Below the pieces are notes generated by a model. It worked only from the letters and a program-made list of their open reading frames with translations, was not told where the DNA came from and did no database searches. A stretch of 43,072 nt of DNA from Pseudofrankia coriaricola (lineage in GTDB: Bacteria > Actinomycetota > Actinomycetes > Frankiales > Frankiaceae), in contig NZ_MBLO01000050.1 in NCBI RefSeq assembly GCF_001854805.1, positions 1 to 43,072 of the forward strand. The letters are read 5' to 3'. Both the position numbers and the translations under genes were made by a program. The first letter of the stretch is position 1. Every line of letters begins with the position of its first letter. Shown piece after piece: positions 34,206-42,886 of this stretch.

Positions 34206-35272
34206 TCCTTGGCTTCTTTCTACCGTGGATCATCTTCGGTGCCATCCTCGCCCTGCACGTCGCCCTCCCCGCCCGCTGGATCGACGGCTACGTGCGCGAC
34301 GATCACTACCGGCCGCTGCGCTACCGACTCAACGGCCTCGTGGTCCTTCTGGCCGCCGTCGGGATCGCCGTGGTGCTCGTCGCCGTGCACGCGGCGCCGG
34401 CCGACGAGCTCTGGCGTCACCGCTGGGCCGAACTCGCCGGCGCATGCGTCTTCGGCCTGCTGTTCACCGCCGCGCTCGTCCTGCCCGCCCCGCCGACCGG
34501 CAGGCCGCCCGTCGCCGACCTCTACCTCGGCCGCCGCGAGAACCCGCGCTGGCGCGGCGGCACGGTCGATGCGAAGATGTGGCTCTACTTGGCGGGCGCG
34601 GTACTGCTCGAGCTCAACGTTCTGTCCTTCGCCGCCCACCAGCATCTCGCGATCGGCCACCTCAGCGCTGCCGTCGCGCTCTCGGCGGGGCTGCTGACCT
34701 ACTTCGTCGTGGACTACCTCACCTTCGAATACGTCCACCTCTACACATACGACCTCTTCGCCGAGCGCGTGGGCTTCAAGCTCGGCTGGGGCTGTCTGGT
34801 CTTCTACCCGTACTTTTACTGCGTGGGCCTCTGGGCGCGGGCTGACGAGCCCGACCCGCACGCGCCGGCCTGGCTGCTGGTCCTCGCCGGCGTCGTCTTC
34901 GCCGCCGGCTGGACGCTCGCGCGCGGGGCGAACATGCAGAAGTTCCTCTTCAAGCGCGATCCCTCTGCCCGCGCCTTCGGCCTGTTCGAGCCGCGCGCGA
35001 TCGGTGACGGTGAGCGCACGCTGCTCTGCGGCGGCTTCTGGGGCGCCGCCCGCCACATCAACTACCTCGGCGAGATCCTCATGGCCGTCGGCATCACACT
35101 CGCCCTCGGCACGCCCGGCGACCCCGTGCCCTGGCTGTACCCCCTCTATTACGTCGGCCTGCTCGTGCCGCGCCAGATCGACGACGACCGCCGCTGCGCC
35201 GCCAAGTACGGCGCGCTCTGGGACGAGTACCGCGCTCGCGTGCGCTGGCGGATCGTCCCTGGGATCTACTGA
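34202..35272 (+). CDS. ERG4/ERG24-family (sterol C14/C24-reductase-like) membrane reductase
   Basis: This 356-residue polytopic membrane protein is similar to eukaryotic delta-14 and delta-24(28) sterol reductases. Recognisable segments in order are LGRRENPRWRGGTVDAKMW (109-127; family G-R-x-x-N-P-R...D-x-K), FEYVHLYTYDLFAERVGFKL (175-194), LLCGGFWGAARHINYLGE (274-291) and DDDRRCAAKYGALWDEY (327-343) ending RIVPGIY. These include the NADPH- and sterol-pocket residues of the family. About nine hydrophobic helices are expected. Related isoprenylcysteine methyltransferases share only the last part, so the reductase call is favoured. It is coupled to an SDR gene by a four-base overlap. Substrate could be a sterol, a hopanoid-related lipid or another polycyclic alkene. 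Confidence 0.82.
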   Translation: MILGFFLPWIIFGAILALHVALPARWIDGYVRDDHYRPLRYRLNGLVVLLAAVGIAVVLVAVHAAPADELWRHRWAELAGACVFGLLFTAALVLPAPPTGRPPVADLYLGRRENPRWRGGTVDAKMWLYLAGAVLLELNVLSFAAHQHLAIGHLSAAVALSAGLLTYFVVDYLTFEYVHLYTYDLFAERVGFKLGWGCLVFYPYFYCVGLWARADEPDPHAPAWLLVLAGVVFAAGWTLARGANMQKFLFKRDPSARAFGLFEPRAIGDGERTLLCGGFWGAARHINYLGEILMAVGITLALGTPGDPVPWLYPLYYVGLLVPRQIDDDRRCAAKYGALWDEYRARVRWRIVPGIY

Positions 35273-35649
35273 GCGTCATCGCTAGCGGTGCCGTCCCGGG
35301 CGTCGCCGCACTCCTACCGCCCTGACCGATAGGTCGAACCTATTTGCCCAGGTCGTGTGCCACGAACGCTGAAGGAGGCGTGGTTGTAGGAGCTCCTGGA
35401 AGCGGTTCTGTGCAGGTGATGGAGGTAGGTCCTCCGGGGTCGCCCTGCAGGGGGAGGTCTCAAACCACCGCAAGCTGCGTCGGTTAAGTGCCGGGGTGGT
35501 GAGCGTTGCGGGAAAAGGCGCGACGTGATCGCGTCAGGTGCGGGTCAGGAAGGCGAGCGTGAGCGAACCGCTGATATCCTCACGATTCGTGATGGCCGCG
35601 TGAGCGTTGTGCGCACTTTGATCGCGCCTGAAACGGCCGCGTGATGCAT
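35273..35649. other. Non-coding, structure-rich stretch; possible group II intron 5' fragment
   Basis: No protein-like frame is found. The sequence (about 35340-35620) is purine-rich with many short complementary segments, such as CCTCC/GGAGG near 35429-35457 and a perfect TCACGA-T-TCGTGA hairpin at 35580-35592. It reminds me of the ribozyme part of bacterial group II introns, but no reverse transcriptase follows. The assignment is from memory of sequence style and weak. Alternatively it is simply the terminator region of two converging genes. Confidence 0.25.
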
Positions 35650-38391
35650 TTACTGCGCCGGGCCGAGCTGTGCGTGGGCGAGTTGGCGGCGCGAGGTGAG
35701 GCCGAGCTTCCGGAAGATCTTCCGGAGGTGGTAGTCGACGGTGTAGGGGCTGAGGTAGAGATGGGCGGCGATCTCCGCGTTGGTCGCGCCCGTGGCAGCC
35801 AGTCTGGCTACCTGGTCTTCCTGCGGCGTGAGGTCAGTTTTGGGGCCCGGGGCCGCTCGGGCCGGGCGGGTCTCGCCGGCTGCGGCGAGCTCGCCGCGGG
35901 CGCGCGCGGCGAAGCCCTGCGCGCCGACGTCCTCGAACAGTTGGTACGCCTGGCGCAGGGCGGCGCGGGCGTCTCGAGGCCGGCGGGCCCGCCTGAGCCA
36001 TTCGCCGTAAAGGAGCTGGCTGCGCGCGAGGTGGGCGGGTCCGGCTGAGCGTGTGTGCTCGTCGACGGCTTCGCGGTAGAGGTCGTCGGCGTCCGGACTG
36101 TCTGCCGCGGTGAGGGCGCGGACGCGGGCCAGAAACCCGAGCATGACCGGGCTGGGGGTGTCGGCCGCCAGCGTGCCTAGCTGACGGGCGATGCTCTCGG
36201 CGGCGCCGCGGTGACCGGAACGCGCGGCCGCCTCGGCGAGATCGGGCAAGGCGAACTTGAGCTGCGAGGTACCAGCGATGCCGGAGGGGTAGCTGGCATA
36301 GGCGGCGTCGTAGCGGCCCTGCCCGAGTTCCACGACGCAGCGCGCGTAGCTGGCAAACACGAGCTGGTATCCCTGCCCCTGGCGGGCCGCTTCCGCGGCG
36401 ACCAGGTCGAGGAGGGCGTAGGCCTGCCGAGGCGGCCCGCTCCAGGCCGTCAGCAGCAAGGATCCGAGGCTCCAGGGTTGGCCCCGGGCATCGGCCAGAG
36501 CGGTCATCTCACTGAAGCACCGCCGGGCTTCGGCGAGGTCTCCGGCGAACAGGCCCCAGGCTCCTGCATGGCTGAGGGCCAGCGCCAGGGAGAGCATGGT
36601 CCCGTGCTGCCGGGCCGCGGTTTCCATGCGGTGGCTCAGCTCGCGCAGCGTGGGTTCGTCCCCGAGGATCGTGGCGTCTTCGCAGGCGGCGGCGAGCAGG
36701 TGGAGCGTCTCCGGGGAATCCGGGTCGCCGCGTCGCACGGTGTCGATCGCACGGCGTAGAGCGGGCCGGGCGACGTCCAAGCCGTGCAACTGCAGGGCGG
36801 TGTCGGCGTCGAGCAGCAGGTCGCCGACGGTGGCGGTCATCCCGGCGGGCAGTGGTAGCGCCAGCGCCGCGCGGGCCACGTCGGCCCGGGTGGCTCCCTC
36901 GGGCGCGAGCTGGTCGTTGATCTGTGCTTCCACAGCGGCCTCGACCAGGATGTCGCGGGCCAGCCGGATGTCGACCGGACCGAGGCTGGCTGCGGCGGCG
37001 AGCAGGTCGCGGGTCGCCTTCGCGGGCTGGCGTTGCGCGTGGTGGATGCGGCCCTGAACCCGCCGGGTGAGGCAGAGGTGGCGCGGGTCGTCATGGTAGG
37101 TGGCGGCGGCGTCGAGCTCGGCTTGCGCGCGGTCGAGGGCACCCGAGCCGCAGCTCGCCTCGGCGGCGGCGAGCATCCGGCGGCTGCGGGCCGCCTGGCC
37201 GGTGGTGAGGGTCGCCGCGCGGCGGAAAAGCGCGGCAGCCGCGCTCCAACCGCCGCGGCCACGGGCTCGCTCCCCGGCGCGCTCGAGTTCGGCGGCGACC
37301 TTCTCGTCCGGGCCGGTGACCGCTTGAGCCAGGTGCCAGGCGCGCTGGTCCGGATCGCCCGGGCCGACTGCCTCGGCCAGGACGGCATGGATCTGCTGGC
37401 GCTCCGCGAAGGTGGCCCCGTAGTACACCGCCGATCGGATCAGCGGGTGGCGGAAGCGGACCGCACGGCGGATGGTGATGAGCTGGCGGTCTTCGGCCGC
37501 CGCGGCGGCGTCCACGGTGAAGCCCAGCTTCTGGCCGACCTGCGCGAGCAGGCTGGTGTCACCGGTGGGCTCGGCGGCCGCGGCGAGCAGCAGGGACTGG
37601 GTCTCCGGCGGAAGTTGCCGGATTTCTCGCAGGTAGCGCTGCTCGAGCCGACGGCCCAGCGGTAGCGGCTCGGCCGGGAACGGGTCGCCCTCCAGCCGGC
37701 CGGCGGCGATTTCCTGGCCGATCTCGATGAGTGCCAGGGGGTTGCCGGCCGTCTGTGCGATGACCCGGTCGGCCACAGGGCGGCGTAGCCGTGACCCGGA
37801 CACGGCCGCGAGTAGGGCGCGGGCGTCCTCCTCCGCCAGCCCGGCTAGGCGGAGCTCGGGCAGCTCGGCGAGCCGGTCCGGGGGCGGGGCGGGCTCGCGG
37901 ACGGCGAACACGACGGCGACGGAGTCGGCGTGCAGGCGCCGGGCCACGAACGCGAGAACGTTGGCCGATTCTGGATCCAGGCAGTGCGCGTCATCGACCA
38001 GGCACAGCAGAGGGCGACGCGCGGCCTGCTCGGCCAGCAGCCCGAGCGTGGCCAGGCCCACGAGGAAGGGATCGGGCGCCCGGCCCTCCGCCATGCCGAA
38101 GGCAAGCTTCACCGCCGCGCGCTGCGGAGCCGGCAGCACGTCGAGATCGGACAGGAACGGCCGCAGCAGCTGGTGCACGGCCGCGAAGCTGAGCCCCATC
38201 TCGCTTTCGACGCAGTCGATGCGCACGACCCGCAGGTCCGCCGCGGCCGCCTGCGCGGCGTCCAACAGGGCTGTCTTGCCCACGCCCGGCTCGCCCCGAA
38301 GCACGACAACGCCGCTCGCTCCGTGGCGGGCGCCGGCCACGATCTGACCGAGGCGGCGCTGTTCTTCGTCCCGCCCGAGCAGGCCCGTCAC
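35650..38391 (-). CDS. LuxR-family ATPase regulator (LAL type)
   Basis: This 913-residue regulator has an N-terminal ATPase with Walker A GEPGVGKT (33-40) and Walker B LLCLVDD (128-134), a winged-helix/TPR-like middle with many Ala-rich helical repeats, and a C-terminal LuxR helix-turn-helix (about 848-905: [20 protein letters not shown], then [20 protein letters not shown]). It is only distantly similar to the LAL protein at 25293-28136. The GTG at 38391 starts exactly where the family begins ([10 protein letters not shown]), though its ribosome site is weak. It is divergent from the tautomerase gene, a possible target. The effector is unknown. Confidence 0.92.
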   Translation of the reverse strand: MTGLLGRDEEQRRLGQIVAGARHGASGVVVLRGEPGVGKTALLDAAQAAAADLRVVRIDCVESEMGLSFAAVHQLLRPFLSDLDVLPAPQRAAVKLAFGMAEGRAPDPFLVGLATLGLLAEQAARRPLLCLVDDAHCLDPESANVLAFVARRLHADSVAVVFAVREPAPPPDRLAELPELRLAGLAEEDARALLAAVSGSRLRRPVADRVIAQTAGNPLALIEIGQEIAAGRLEGDPFPAEPLPLGRRLEQRYLREIRQLPPETQSLLLAAAAEPTGDTSLLAQVGQKLGFTVDAAAAAEDRQLITIRRAVRFRHPLIRSAVYYGATFAERQQIHAVLAEAVGPGDPDQRAWHLAQAVTGPDEKVAAELERAGERARGRGGWSAAAALFRRAATLTTGQAARSRRMLAAAEASCGSGALDRAQAELDAAATYHDDPRHLCLTRRVQGRIHHAQRQPAKATRDLLAAAASLGPVDIRLARDILVEAAVEAQINDQLAPEGATRADVARAALALPLPAGMTATVGDLLLDADTALQLHGLDVARPALRRAIDTVRRGDPDSPETLHLLAAACEDATILGDEPTLRELSHRMETAARQHGTMLSLALALSHAGAWGLFAGDLAEARRCFSEMTALADARGQPWSLGSLLLTAWSGPPRQAYALLDLVAAEAARQGQGYQLVFASYARCVVELGQGRYDAAYASYPSGIAGTSQLKFALPDLAEAAARSGHRGAAESIARQLGTLAADTPSPVMLGFLARVRALTAADSPDADDLYREAVDEHTRSAGPAHLARSQLLYGEWLRRARRPRDARAALRQAYQLFEDVGAQGFAARARGELAAAGETRPARAAPGPKTDLTPQEDQVARLAATGATNAEIAAHLYLSPYTVDYHLRKIFRKLGLTSRRQLAHAQLGPAQ

Positions 38392-38590
38392 GGGACAAAC
38401 CTACTGCCCGGCGCACCCGCGTCGGCCAGACCAGCACGTCCACCACGTGGCGGCCCGGCTGACAGGACTACGAGCACCGCGGGATGCCGGTCAAACCGAC
38501 GGTGGGGAACCGTACGGAACCACCGGAGCCGGCGGCGGCCACCGAGCAAGGGACTGCCGCCCACCCGAGGAGCCGGACAGGGAGACGGTC

Positions 38591-39016
38591 ATGCCGATGA
38601 TCGATGTTTATGCCGCCGCGGGAACGTTCGCCAGCAAGCGTGATCTCGCGCAGCAGCTGGCCGCGGCGGTGATGCGCTGGGAGCAGGTGCCTCCCATCGC
38701 GCTTTTCGAGAACAACACGGCTGCTTTCATCCACGACCTGGACAGCGACGCGGTGTCCAACGTCGCCGGCGACAGCACCTATGTCCGGGTCCAAGTCCTC
38801 ACGCCGGCCGGGGTACTGGACCGCGACAAACAACTGGGTGTGGTCCGGGAACTCACCGAGATTGTCGCCGCTCAGGCCCGTGACGTGACGCTCGTCGACC
38901 GCACCTGGGTGCTGATCGCCGAATCGCCGGACGGCGGCTGGGGCATCGCCGGGCACGCCTACACCGGCGCTGAAATTGCCGAGGCGGCGCGCCGTGAGCT
39001 GGGCCAGAAGCTGTGA
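38591..39016 (+). CDS. Tautomerase (4-oxalocrotonate tautomerase superfamily)
   Basis: This 141-residue protein begins MPMIDVYAAAGTF. After removal of Met, Pro would be the N-terminal catalytic base that defines the tautomerase/MIF superfamily. The length is about twice a 4-OT unit, like the fused (cis-CaaD, MSAD or DUF1904-like) members; the second half (VVRELTEIVAAQARDVTLVD, TWVLIAESPDGGWGIAG) repeats the beta-alpha-beta plan. The ATG at 38591 has GGGAGA upstream; the frame open to 38447 gives a long non-family tail. The substrate is probably a small keto acid or halogenated acrylate, not determined. Confidence 0.8.
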   Translation: MPMIDVYAAAGTFASKRDLAQQLAAAVMRWEQVPPIALFENNTAAFIHDLDSDAVSNVAGDSTYVRVQVLTPAGVLDRDKQLGVVRELTEIVAAQARDVTLVDRTWVLIAESPDGGWGIAGHAYTGAEIAEAARRELGQKL

Positions 39017-39136
39017 ATCCGCGTCCGCGGTCATGAAACGGCCGCCCTGACCGTGCCAGGAACGCTGGTCGGCAAACCCCTTCTCGGGTGTGCCGAGCGG
39101 TCCCAACCACGGCCTCCGGGGAATATCGTGCCGGGC

Positions 39137-39172
39137 CGACCTGCCGCCGGACGTCAGTCCCGCGGCAGGTCG
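39137..39172. terminator. 11-bp hairpin between convergent genes
   Basis: CGACCTGCCGC (39137-39147) is exactly complementary to GCGGCAGGTCG (39162-39172) with a 14-base loop. It lies midway between the convergent tautomerase and hypothetical genes, as expected for a two-way terminator. Confidence 0.6.
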
Positions 39173-39220
39173 CTGACGACCGGACATGCCGTCGGCGACG
39201 TAGCCGCAGGGGCGGGCGGG

Positions 39221-39691
39221 TCATGGGAGCCAGTCCTCGGTGTGCCGATGCCGGCCGAGGTCCACCGAGTCGAACTCGTCGTGGACGCCCTCGCGGGTGA
39301 CACCTACCCACGCGAGTGCCTGGGAGATCGGCGTGCCATCCACCGGCACCAGCTGGCCTTCGCCAAGCGCCACGGGTCCAAAGACGAGGGCGCCGCCGCT
39401 CCAGACGGCGGCGCGCTGGCTGCCGACACCGCCGAAGAACTCCGCTTCGACATAGGCGAGCGGACCAGCGCCGGACCAGCCGCGCAACAGACGATCGAAG
39501 CCACCAGGAAACCGCCAGAACCCGAGTGACGCGGCCGATCCGCCGCCGGCCACCTCGTCGACGAGCCGGTCCGTCACCGGGACGAGGCCCATGCCCTGCC
39601 GCAACGGCACCACGACGGCGCTCACCACGTCCCGAGCGACCAGCGACAGCGCCGCCGTCGGCCCGACAATCGCCTCAAGCGAATACCCCAC
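39221..39691 (-). CDS. Conserved hypothetical protein of actinomycetes
   Basis: This 156-residue protein resembles an uncharacterised family common in Streptomyces and relatives. Its conserved pattern is VVVPLRQGMGLVPVTDRL near the start, then GPLAYVEAEFFGGVGSQ with AAVWSGG, GTPISQALAWVGV, and the C-terminal DEFDSVDLGRHRHTEDW. No signal peptide, membrane helix or known catalytic motif is seen. The GTG at 39691 with GGGAAG upstream is chosen as the start; the frame remains open to 39742. Function is unknown; I recognise the pattern from memory only. Confidence 0.7.
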   Translation of the reverse strand: MGYSLEAIVGPTAALSLVARDVVSAVVVPLRQGMGLVPVTDRLVDEVAGGGSAASLGFWRFPGGFDRLLRGWSGAGPLAYVEAEFFGGVGSQRAAVWSGGALVFGPVALGEGQLVPVDGTPISQALAWVGVTREGVHDEFDSVDLGRHRHTEDWLP

Positions 39692-39983
39692 GACCGTGAT
39701 CTTCCCGCAGTTCCCCTCCAACACCCCACGGGCCTGGCCCACGCCGCACAGCGATCACCGAACCTATCGGGACGTCCCCGCCGGACCCACCACCTCGGAC
39801 ATCGTCGAGCTGTTCACCCGTTCGGTGCTCCCTCGGGTTCAGGCCCTGCACTGACGGACACACACCGCGCCAGCCGAAACCTCGCCCTCGCGGGCACTGG
39901 GCAGCGCCCCGTTGGTTCTGGGGGCCGGCGTTGGCCGGCCACGTGGGGCGAGGAACTCAGCACGTCCTACAGACGTGCAGTGG

Positions 39984-41234
39984 TCAAGCTTCCGTGCGGG
40001 GGCGGAAGCGGACCGGGAGGTGGGCCAGCCCGCGCAGAAGGATGTTCGGCTTGTACGCCGGCCGCTCGGTCATCAGCTCCATCGTCCCGACCCGCCTGAT
40101 CAGCGCGGTGAGCAGGATCTGCATCTCCAGCAGCGCCAACGGCGCCCCCAGGCAGTAGTGGTGGCCGAGGCTGAACGACAGGTGCCGGGCGACGTCGCCC
40201 CGCGCGTAGCGGCGGAGGTCGAGCCGGTCGGGATCGTCGAAGACGGCGGGATCGCGGTTGGCACAGGCGATGAGGGCGACGACTCCCTCACCGGGGGCGA
40301 ACACCCGCCCGCCGACCTCCATCTCCCGCTTGGCCGAACGAGTGTTCATATGGATCGGAGAGTCGTAGCGCAGCAGCTCCTGCACCGCGCTGGGGATCAG
40401 CTCGGGGTGCGCGCACAGCTCGGCGAACTGGTCGGGATGGCGCAGCAGGGCCAACATCCCGTTGCCGACCAGGTTCACCGTCGTCTCGTGGCCGGCGATC
40501 AGCAGGGTGATGCACGTGCCGAGCAGCTCGTCCTCGGTCAGCCGGTCGCCCTGCTCCTCCACCCGCGACAGCACGCCGATGATGTTGTCGCCGGGGCTGC
40601 GGCGCTGCGCCCGGACGAGATCGCGGAAGTAGTCAAGGAATGCCGGGATGGCCGCGTTGCGCGCGTCAAGTTCCTCCGGCCGCACGAGTACGTCCGGGTC
40701 GAAGGAGCGAGCCAGCGGCTGGGACCACTCCTGTACCTGCGGGTGGTCCGCCCCGGGCACGCCGAGCAGCTCACAGACGACCGTCAGCGGCAGCGGGTAG
40801 GCGATCGTGTCGATCAGGTCGAACTCTCCGGCGGCGAGCGAATTGTCGATCAGGCCGTCGACCAGCGCCTCGATCCGAGGTCGCAGCCCGGCGACGTGGC
40901 GTGGAGTGAACCCCTTGCTGACCAGGCCGCGCAGCCGGGTGTGGTCCGGCGGCTCCATCCACAGGAACGTCGACGGGAAGTCGCTGGGGGAAACGTTCGG
41001 GTGAAGCTGTTCGAGCTCCTGGTCGTGGCCCCAGTCGGCGTTCGACAGGATGGCCACGCAGTCCTCGTACCGGTTCGCCAGCGGTAGGCCGAAGGGTGAC
41101 GGATGCAGCGGCGCCATTTCACGCATGACGTCGTAGCGGGAATAGGGATCGTCGCGGTAAGCGGGATCGAAGAACTCGGCGACAGCCTGCTCTGCCCGTG
41201 CCGCTCCGCTGGTAAGGACGTCGGTCGGTCCCAT
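39984..41234 (-). CDS. Cytochrome P450
   Basis: This 416-residue soluble bacterial P450 is a heme monooxygenase. The I-helix oxygen-activating motif AGHETT (247-252), the K-helix ELLR (Glu286, Arg289) and the heme loop FSLGHHYCLG with ligand Cys361 are all intact. General form (EPPDHTRLRGLVSKGFTPRH) is that of CYP105/CYP107-like class I enzymes, which need a ferredoxin; none is encoded nearby. The ATG at 41234 is used, with GGAAGGGG seven bases upstream. It is divergent from an FAD oxidoreductase gene, across 242 bases, as in many tailoring-enzyme pairs of specialised metabolism. Confidence 0.94.
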   Translation of the reverse strand: MGPTDVLTSGAARAEQAVAEFFDPAYRDDPYSRYDVMREMAPLHPSPFGLPLANRYEDCVAILSNADWGHDQELEQLHPNVSPSDFPSTFLWMEPPDHTRLRGLVSKGFTPRHVAGLRPRIEALVDGLIDNSLAAGEFDLIDTIAYPLPLTVVCELLGVPGADHPQVQEWSQPLARSFDPDVLVRPEELDARNAAIPAFLDYFRDLVRAQRRSPGDNIIGVLSRVEEQGDRLTEDELLGTCITLLIAGHETTVNLVGNGMLALLRHPDQFAELCAHPELIPSAVQELLRYDSPIHMNTRSAKREMEVGGRVFAPGEGVVALIACANRDPAVFDDPDRLDLRRYARGDVARHLSFSLGHHYCLGAPLALLEMQILLTALIRRVGTMELMTERPAYKPNILLRGLAHLPVRFRPRTEA

Positions 41235-41476
41235 GCTGTGCCCCTTCCTGCCGCCGGCCGGCGGCGCCTGCCCTCGTACCCTGAACACTTCAACGCGGGC
41301 GGCTGAACGCGACGGTAACTACACATTTCCGTTGCGTGAATACTATGCTGCGACATTTATTGCGATCGGGACGCTGAATCGTCCGATCGAACTGGCCGGC
41401 GCCGCCTTGACGAATTCCGGCAAGACTTCGAACAATGTCCGTTGAACAGGCCTGTCGACGTCCGTGAAGGAGGGAC

Positions 41477-42886
41477 ATGGCAGACGCGCGGGGTCGTCGC
41501 GCCGTCGTCCTCGGCGGCGGGTTCGCGGGCCTGCTGGCCGCCCGTGTGCTGTCCGAAGAGTTCGACCGGGTGACCATCGTCGAGCGGGACCCGACGCCGA
41601 GCGACGAGTACCGGCGTGGCGCGCCCCAAGGTCGCCACCTGCACGGCCTGCTGGAGCGCGGCCGGCAGATCCTCGACGAGTTCTATCCCGGATTCACCGA
41701 GGAGCTCGTGGACCGGGGCGCGCCGACGACGGAGGTTCTTGTCGGCTCCCGCTGGTACTTCGCCGGCCGGCGGGCCTGGCCGCGCCCGACCGGGCTCACC
41801 ACCGTGCTGGCCAGCCGGCCCCTGCTGGAGACCGTGCTGCGGGAGCGGACGATGGCCCTCCCGGGTGTGCATCTGATGCTTGGCGTATCGGCCGTCGGCC
41901 TCGTCGTGGAGCCCGTGGCCGGCGGCGCGGGACGCGGCCAGGCCCGCGTCATCGGTGCCCGGGTGACGGCCGGCGCCGACGCGCCGCCGGATGGCGTGCC
42001 CGGGACGATCGAGGCTGACATCGTCGTCGACGCGACGGGCTGGGGCACGCGGGCGCCGCACTGGCTGGCCGCGCTTGGCCTCGCCCACCCGCCCGAGGAA
42101 CGCTTCGAGGTCGACCTTGGTTACGCCTCCCGGCTCTACCGGCGTGAACCCGGCCACCTCGGCGGCGACCTCAGCGTGATCATGGCGGCCGTGCCGCGCA
42201 CCCGCGGCGGCGGCGCGATCGCCCTGGACAGCGACCGCTGGCACGTGACGCTCGCCGGGATGCTCGGCGACCACCCACCGATCGACCCCGCCGGCTTCGA
42301 GGCGTTCAGCGCCACTCTGCCGGGCCCGGAGATCCACGACCTCATCCGGACGGCGGTGCCGCTGACCGATCCGGTCCCGCACCGGTTCGCCGCCTCCGCA
42401 CGGCGCCGCTACGAACTTCTGCCCACCGCGCCCGACGGGTTCGTCGCCTTCGGTGACGCGCTGTGCAGCCTCAACCCGCTCTACGCGCTGGGCATGACCG
42501 TGACCGCTCAGCAGGCGCTGGCGTTGCGCGCGAGCATGGCCGGCGGCGCCGGACGTGCCGGCAGGGTGGACGGACTGGCCCGCCGCTTCCACCGGCGGGC
42601 GGCCGCCGTGATCGACATAGCGTGGACGATGACGACCGGGTCCGATCTGCGCTACCCGGCCGTCGCCGGCCGCCGGGACGCGCGCACTCGGCTGGTCAAC
42701 GCCTACGTGGCTCGGGCCCAGGTCGCGGCGCACCGGGACCCCGCCGTCGCGCTCGCGCTCGTCCGCACCAGGGTGCCGTCAAAGTCCCTTTTCGCTGATC
42801 AGGCCGATGATCTGGAGGACGCGTTCGGGCTGGCGGGCGGTGGCTCGCAGGGCTTTGGCGATGCTTCTGTGTCCGGTGAGGCGTAG
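41477..42886 (+). CDS. FAD-dependent oxidoreductase, halogenase/epoxidase-like, 3' end replaced
   Basis: This 469-residue flavoprotein has an N-terminal FAD-binding VVLGGGFAGLLAARVL (10-25) and the later GDALCSLNPLYALGMT motif of group-A flavin monooxygenases, halogenases and geranylgeranyl-type reductases. The segment QGRHLHGLLERG is common to the actinomycete FAD-dependent oxidoreductases near modular pathways. Homology ends near LVRTRV at 42775. The last 36 codons (PSKSLFADQADDLEDAFG onward) are simply the opposite strand of an ISAs1-type transposase, so the native C-terminus has been lost. Activity is uncertain. A GAAGGAGG ribosome site precedes the ATG at 41477. Confidence 0.88.
   Translation: MADARGRRAVVLGGGFAGLLAARVLSEEFDRVTIVERDPTPSDEYRRGAPQGRHLHGLLERGRQILDEFYPGFTEELVDRGAPTTEVLVGSRWYFAGRRAWPRPTGLTTVLASRPLLETVLRERTMALPGVHLMLGVSAVGLVVEPVAGGAGRGQARVIGARVTAGADAPPDGVPGTIEADIVVDATGWGTRAPHWLAALGLAHPPEERFEVDLGYASRLYRREPGHLGGDLSVIMAAVPRTRGGGAIALDSDRWHVTLAGMLGDHPPIDPAGFEAFSATLPGPEIHDLIRTAVPLTDPVPHRFAASARRRYELLPTAPDGFVAFGDALCSLNPLYALGMTVTAQQALALRASMAGGAGRAGRVDGLARRFHRRAAAVIDIAWTMTTGSDLRYPAVAGRRDARTRLVNAYVARAQVAAHRDPAVALALVRTRVPSKSLFADQADDLEDAFGLAGGGSQGFGDASVSGEA

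Noticed and set aside
35433-35470. A possible riboswitch-like stem in the gap after the sterol-reductase-like gene
   Set aside because: The stretch lies downstream of genes on both sides, so it cannot be a leader of either; no known riboswitch core was recognised.
39765-39854. A short plus-strand tail, TSDIVELFTRSVLPRV then a stop, resembling the end of a flavin-dependent (LLM-class) monooxygenase
   Set aside because: Only about 30 residues, no upstream homology in any frame, so similarity may be chance.
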